Assembly: GCF_001078595.1 (NCBI RefSeq)
Contig: NZ_LFTY01000002.1
Span: 2,599,773 to 2,663,772, forward strand
DNA length: 64,000 nt
DNA from: Candidatus Rhodobacter oscarellae
GTDB lineage: Bacteria > Pseudomonadota > Alphaproteobacteria > Rhodobacterales > Rhodobacteraceae
Direction of reading: 5' to 3'
The position numbers and the translations under genes were made by a program. Below are positions 60,006 to 64,000 of this stretch, piece by piece (the stretch's first letter is position 1; every line of letters begins with the position of its first letter). The notes below the pieces were generated by a model, which was not told where the DNA came from, searched no databases, and saw only the letters and a list, made by a program, of their open reading frames with translations.

Positions 60006-61910
60006 TTGCTTGGCTCCGAGATCCTCATCGCCGAGGAGCGACCAGACGAAGCGGAGGCGCTGCTGGATCAAGGCGCAGATGCACACCCTGCAAACCTCTG
60101 GATGCCCCTGCGGTTGGCCCGTGCACGCCACGCGCGCGGCGCGATCGCCGAGGCACGCGAAAGCCTTGATCGGGTGATCAAGATCGCCCCAGAAAAGAAG
60201 CCCCTATGGCAGGATCTGGAGATCAACCTGCTCTTCGAAGAACGCCGCTGGCCCGAGGCGATCGAGATCCTGGAGGGCTTGCGCAACCGTGGCGCGCTTA
60301 ACCTGACAGAACGGATCCGCCTGGCCCGGGCCTATTCTGATAAAAACGATTCCGAAGCCGAAACCGCATGTTTGCTAGAGGCCCCCCGGAAGGCGATGCT
60401 TGAACCCGTCTTTCTGCGCTATGTCTTTTGGCGTCACGTCAAAACCGCCTCGGCGGAGCTTGTCGACACAGTCTTGAACGCATTGCGCGCGCAGGACCGC
60501 CACGAGCTGGCTGATGAGCTCGCGCTAGTGACGTATATCCAAACAATGCAGTACGATCTGGCGCTGGAAGTGCTGCGCCGTCATAAGATCGCAAAGCGGA
60601 CAAACACAGAGGCTTTGCGGCTTATTCAGGTCCTATTTGGATCGCATCAATTCGCCCTGGGAACACGCTACGCCCGGCTATGCCTACGCTGCTGGCCCGA
60701 GGATTCCAGCATCTGGTCGGCGTGCGTTCGCAACCTCATGAAGCTTGGCGCGCTTGACCAGGTCGCCCAGACGCTGACTGACGCAAAGGACCGCCTACCA
60801 ACCGAGGTGGTCGCGCAGATGCAGCATCTCTATTGCGGCTATCGGGCCGATTTCGAGGGAGCTACCACCGCATTTGAACAGCTCCTTGCAGCCGGTCAAT
60901 GCCAGCAGAGCATCCAGGAACTCCAAATTAAGTTGATGTTCAACCTCATGGAACTGAAAACCTATGACCAAGTCACTCACAGGATCGGGCAGCCTGGGGA
61001 GTGGGAAAACCGCCCTCTGCACCGGCGGGGCCTGCCGGGCGCGTTCCTGATCGAACTGGCGCTTGAGAAAGAAGAAGCACCAGAGGGGGAGCATGTATCG
61101 GTCGAAGACTGGGCGCGCGCACGGCCCAACTCTTGCGTTGCGGCAACACGGCTCGTCGATTCCTGGTGGAGTGCCGGCTCAAACCAACGCCCCGCCCCGC
61201 CCCACGCAGAGGCACCGCAGACCATCCCGCGGCAAATCTTTCAGTACTGGGATAAGCCCAGCCTCCCCGGTCCGATCTCGCATATGGTTGAGAGTTGGAA
61301 AAACTGCGCGGGCTTCACGCATGAAATCTTTAACCGCCGCTCGGCTGCCAATTTCTTGCGCAGTACATATGGCTCTAAGTGGAGCCGTGCATTTGGCTTG
61401 GCACGCACCACTGCGGGTGAGGCGGACATGCTGCGGCTCTGCGTGCTCGCCGAGCGGGGTGGAGTGTATGCAGATGCCGATGACGTTCTTTATGGCGATC
61501 TAGATGCGCTGCTGAAGGGAACGCGCGGGTTACTGCTTTATCGCGAAACCCTTGGCGGTGCCCTAGGCAACAACTTCATCGCCGCCCCGCCAAAGCATCC
61601 GGTGTTGGTCTCGGCGGCCGAGATGGCCTGCAGGGCCTTATCGGAGCGCTCGGTCGAAACGGCCTGGACACAGACGGGGCCGGGGCTGCTGACCAGGGCC
61701 GTAGCCCAATACGTCCTGGACGTAGGAGCCGAGCACGCGCGCAGCCAGATCACGGTTCTGGACTGGCCATCCTATGCCAGCCATGTCGCGTCACATAACC
61801 CGGTCGAATATAAGATCAAAAAGGGCCATTGGGTGGCGGACCAAAACATCATCCGGCCGTCGGAGATTTGGAACGTATTGCATGGGGCCGCTGTTCAAAC
61901 ACCAGCCTAA
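60006..61910 (+). CDS. TPR-linked glycosyltransferase (GT32-like, DxD sugar-binding domain)
   Basis: A 634-codon frame that continues the TPR array (residues 1-380) and ends in a glycosyltransferase domain (about 408-625). The domain opens IPRQIFQYWDKPSLP and has the DxD motif in GGVYADADDVL (Asp490 and Asp492), as in the Gly_transf_sug/GT32 family, which adds sugars such as mannose or galactose to surface glycans. The TTG at 60006 is only nominal: the reading frame continues from 59271 through a TAG at 59988. If translated alone the protein would still hold a complete glycosyltransferase domain. Right neighbours are a sulfotransferase and a methyltransferase. Confidence 0.8.
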   Translation: MLGSEILIAEERPDEAEALLDQGADAHPANLWMPLRLARARHARGAIAEARESLDRVIKIAPEKKPLWQDLEINLLFEERRWPEAIEILEGLRNRGALNLTERIRLARAYSDKNDSEAETACLLEAPRKAMLEPVFLRYVFWRHVKTASAELVDTVLNALRAQDRHELADELALVTYIQTMQYDLALEVLRRHKIAKRTNTEALRLIQVLFGSHQFALGTRYARLCLRCWPEDSSIWSACVRNLMKLGALDQVAQTLTDAKDRLPTEVVAQMQHLYCGYRADFEGATTAFEQLLAAGQCQQSIQELQIKLMFNLMELKTYDQVTHRIGQPGEWENRPLHRRGLPGAFLIELALEKEEAPEGEHVSVEDWARARPNSCVAATRLVDSWWSAGSNQRPAPPHAEAPQTIPRQIFQYWDKPSLPGPISHMVESWKNCAGFTHEIFNRRSAANFLRSTYGSKWSRAFGLARTTAGEADMLRLCVLAERGGVYADADDVLYGDLDALLKGTRGLLLYRETLGGALGNNFIAAPPKHPVLVSAAEMACRALSERSVETAWTQTGPGLLTRAVAQYVLDVGAEHARSQITVLDWPSYASHVASHNPVEYKIKKGHWVADQNIIRPSEIWNVLHGAAVQTPA

Positions 61911-62029
61911 TCACAAAGCGTTCGGCCCTTGGTCCCGCAAGCTTGAAAGGCGGTCAGAGCGCCCGCGCATGTTCGATGGAATCTGCCGGTTTTGCTCTCA
62001 ACCCAGCCTTAGACTTTGCGCGAACCGCC

Positions 62030-62692
62030 CTAATACTGCGTCTCGGCATCCACGTCATACCCGAAGCGGCTGAAATCTTCAGCGAATATCTGAGCGATGA
62101 TTTCCCGATCTGTAGCGGTCACAAGAACGGGTGCCTCGCTGCTCTGCATCTCTGCAATGCGTGTCTCTCGGGAATTCGCGTTCTCGATACCATCCTTGGA
62201 CGGCTCGTCCCCCGCGATTTCGTTCAGCCAGCCGGTCACTGCTTGAAGCCCCTCCTCCAGACGGAAGACGCGGGCCCCTACGGGCACAAAATCCGTCATT
62301 GGTCTGACGTGATTATCGAAGGCAAACGGGTCTTTTTGCAAGGCCTCGGGAAGTCCCTCCAACCAGGCCGAGAAGGACAAATCTGGTGACACGGACTGTT
62401 CCCGCTCGCGCTGGAACATAAAAACAGAGGCAATCCTGTCTACTGGATGGCGGACGACAGAAAAGCTCATGTCAAAGAAGGTCTTGGGAAAATAGCGTTC
62501 AAGGACCCAGGTCGGCACATGCTGAGGCGAGCTCTTGCTCCAACGCTCCCCTTCGGGCTGTGATAGGTAGCGCCGGTCCAAGAATGCCAGTTGGCCGAAG
62601 CGGCGGGAAAGGTAAAGATTCACGGATGTGCCTGCGCATTTTGGGACATGCGCAAAGAAAATCACCTTCCCTGCCGCTCTGAAAATAGGCAA
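62030..62692 (-). CDS. Sulfotransferase family protein
   Basis: A 220-residue protein of the sulfotransferase type. The 5'-phosphosulfate loop is FFAHVPKCAGTSVNLYL near the N-terminus, and the 3'-phosphate site is SFSVVRHPVDRIASVFMF near residue 80. It would move sulfate from PAPS to a carbohydrate or other acceptor. It lies between the TPR-glycosyltransferase gene and a methyltransferase, all in an accessory glycan region. Confidence 0.87.
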   Translation of the reverse strand: MPIFRAAGKVIFFAHVPKCAGTSVNLYLSRRFGQLAFLDRRYLSQPEGERWSKSSPQHVPTWVLERYFPKTFFDMSFSVVRHPVDRIASVFMFQREREQSVSPDLSFSAWLEGLPEALQKDPFAFDNHVRPMTDFVPVGARVFRLEEGLQAVTGWLNEIAGDEPSKDGIENANSRETRIAEMQSSEAPVLVTATDREIIAQIFAEDFSRFGYDVDAETQY

Positions 62693-62771
62693 CGTTTTAA
62701 CGCCTTCTAACTGTCCAAGCGTTCCTCAAAAGGCCACCATCCGCATCCTGGGTGACGGCCTCTCAGGAGGC

Positions 62772-63494
62772 TCATATTGTCGAGAAAGTTCCCGCCTTGC
62801 GGGCCACAATCCATTCACGCCCACCATACTTAGATACATAGGGCTCGCCTACGGTGATGGCTTCGACAAACCCGGCTTCCCTCAGCAAGGTGCGCAGGCT
62901 GTTGGGCGTATGCCACCACGAGGTTGGGTTCTCGATCGACGCCATCGGGTTGTCGCCTTCGGGGAAGATGACGCCTTCGTAGTTCTTCTTCTTGACGACA
63001 TTCCCCGTGTCGAAGCCGCGAGCCGCCGATGCGTCATGCTGAACCAAGCTGGAATGGTGAACTTGTGTGTCCAGAACAAGGACCGCTGTCTTCGGGACCT
63101 TGCCCATTAACTTGATCTGATCTTCGAGCGTGAGGTGGTAGAGTAGCCCGAGGATAACGCTGACGTCGAAGGTCGATTGGTTGAAATCCATGACATTGGA
63201 TTGAATGAACGTCACGCTTCCCAGATTTTCCGGCACTCGCGCAATGCGCCCGTCCACAGCGGTCGGTTCGAAACCGTATTCACAAGCGATCTGGGCGAAC
63301 AGACAGGGGCCTGCTCCGAGATCCGCCAGTTTCTTACCGATGGTTGGGTCTCGTTTGAGCGACTCCATGATCCATCTGAACGTTTCGGTGCGATGACGCC
63401 CTTCCGATGGGGCATTGATGTTGGGGAAGACGCTACGTTCTTTCATTAGTCGACCTTGAGCTTTCTGCACATCTTGGATCGTGCTGTTGGACAA
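62772..63494 (-). CDS. Class I SAM-dependent methyltransferase
   Basis: A protein of about 240 residues. LADLGAGPCLFAQIACEYG is motif I for S-adenosylmethionine, AVDGRIARVPENLG motif II, and VSVILGLLYHL motif IV. The fold is Rossmann-like. The acceptor may be a polysaccharide or lipid; not known. Start is uncertain: TTG at 63494 behind AGGGGGA was preferred; GTG at 63542 has AAGGAG only one base away. Confidence 0.82.
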   Translation of the reverse strand: MSNSTIQDVQKAQGRLMKERSVFPNINAPSEGRHRTETFRWIMESLKRDPTIGKKLADLGAGPCLFAQIACEYGFEPTAVDGRIARVPENLGSVTFIQSNVMDFNQSTFDVSVILGLLYHLTLEDQIKLMGKVPKTAVLVLDTQVHHSSLVQHDASAARGFDTGNVVKKKNYEGVIFPEGDNPMASIENPTSWWHTPNSLRTLLREAGFVEAITVGEPYVSKYGGREWIVARKAGTFSTI

Positions 63495-63601
63495 TGTTCC
63501 CCCTATCAACCCATTTTTTTGTGGTTTTGCAATAGATCCCACACTCCTTGGTTGCAGCCCCTGTTTGATCTTTCGCCAAAGGGAGGCTAGCCATCCATAC
63601 T

Positions 63602-64000
63602 ATGAAAACGGTTATCCTTTGGGTTGGAAATTATTAGACAGGGACGTCTTTTCAACAGTCTTTGCTCTTTAAGAACCATGATCTGCTGGACCAGGCTGGC
63701 ATCGCTTACCCCCGAACCCCGCCCTATACAGGATCGCATCCCGTGGCCGCGGTTTGGGTCAAGAGCGTGGTCCCAGATGAATTCTATGGCGGCGCGGCGC
63801 GGGAGGCTATGGGCGCGCACTTATTGAAGACGCGTTTCGCGAGCACGACACGCTGCTCTTGTATTCCAAGGTCTTCACACGGGTTTTGTTCGATCCCGAA
63901 GCGGCACGGGCTTTTCGGGCGCTCTTCGGGGCGGACACGCAGTTCCATATTATGTTCACCACTCGACGTGTCGAAGAGATGCGCAACTCTCTCGCTGTAC
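63602..64000 (+). pseudogene. Broken sulfotransferase-like gene running off the right end
   Basis: From ATG at 63602 translation gives MKTVILWVGNY, a TAG stop (63635-63637), then TGTSFQQSLLFKNHDLLDQA, GIAYPRTPPYTGSHPVAA and VWVKSVVPDEFYGGA. GxxKTGTSxxQ is the PAPS-loop layout, with the TAG where a Lys is expected. Between 63790 and 63805 the frame shifts by one, and GRALIEDAFREHDTLLLYSK continues to the end of the window. One nonsense and one frameshift change suggest a pseudogene, though the right end is missing. Confidence 0.6.

Noticed and set aside
59988-63637. Recoding of TAG as an amino acid in this organism
   Set aside because: Other genes in the window end at TAG normally (for example gltX and phaZ-region genes use standard stops), one of the two affected genes also has a frameshift, and no suppressor tRNA is visible.

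Overview
The window is GC-rich DNA of an alphaproteobacterium, most probably a member of the Rhodobacterales (Roseobacter-type). The lineage is inferred from gene content: a very short aa3-type cytochrome c oxidase subunit IV, TAXI and DctPQM TRAP transporters, divergent phaZ/phaC, the Anbu/alpha-E/ATP-grasp operon, encoded CCA tails on tRNAs, and several Rhodobacteraceae-type conserved hypotheticals. No rRNA, CRISPR array, prophage or replication origin is visible.

Layout. 0.1-6.8 kb: tRNA-Gly(UCC), an exostosin-like glycosyltransferase, a TAXI receptor, a DUF2254 membrane protein, tRNA-Ala(CGC), a MATE exporter, and a YcnI copper protein with a small partner. 6.8-12.9 kb: gltX with a partial duplication of its own 3' end and terminator, a DUF1801 protein, a zinc metallopeptidase, a metallo-beta-lactamase-fold enzyme, a Pr6Pr membrane protein and nadE. 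13.0-15.6 kb: an IS630-family element (1053 bp, TA target duplication, probable -1 frameshift) inserted 59 bp before an exported MORN-repeat protein. 15.8-19.7 kb: Anbu protease, transglutaminase, alpha-E and circularly permuted ATP-grasp genes, all on the minus strand. 20.2-26.1 kb: a plus-strand catabolic operon (FAH-family hydrolase, RutE-like nitroreductase, OsmC, DctPQM, intradiol dioxygenase), probably for import and ring cleavage of an aromatic acid or hydroxyquinol-like compound.

27-39 kb is ordinary chromosome: threonine dehydratase/hydrolase/haloacid dehalogenase operon, a second MATE pump, a Popeye-like protein, EcsC, GNAT, flavin reductase, a glycosyltransferase, cytochrome oxidase subunit IV and AzlCD. 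39-42.3 kb holds phaZ and phaC. Directly after phaC, where phaP/phaR often lie in relatives, is an XRE-NB-ARC-TPR (STAND) gene facing a small AT-rich membrane-protein gene (42.4-45.0 kb). This is the best candidate in the window for an undescribed system.

45-57.8 kb contains two exported mono-heme proteins, a sugar dehydrogenase, threonine aldolase, a MarR-GNAT fusion with its likely operator, cmk, an inositol-phosphatase-family gene, a GntR regulator, and an unusual operon joining a mono-heme protein, a Tat-exported multicopper oxidase, a frameshifted nucleoside hydrolase and a nucleoside-phosphorylase-like protein. A 160-bp repeat made of four short palindromes occurs three times (26.85, 46.36 and 50.51 kb). 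After tRNA-Met at 58.3 kb the sequence becomes accessory and partly decayed: an IS3 remnant with a stop, a TPR-glycosyltransferase gene split by an in-frame TAG, a sulfotransferase, a methyltransferase, and a broken sulfotransferase-like gene that runs off the right end.
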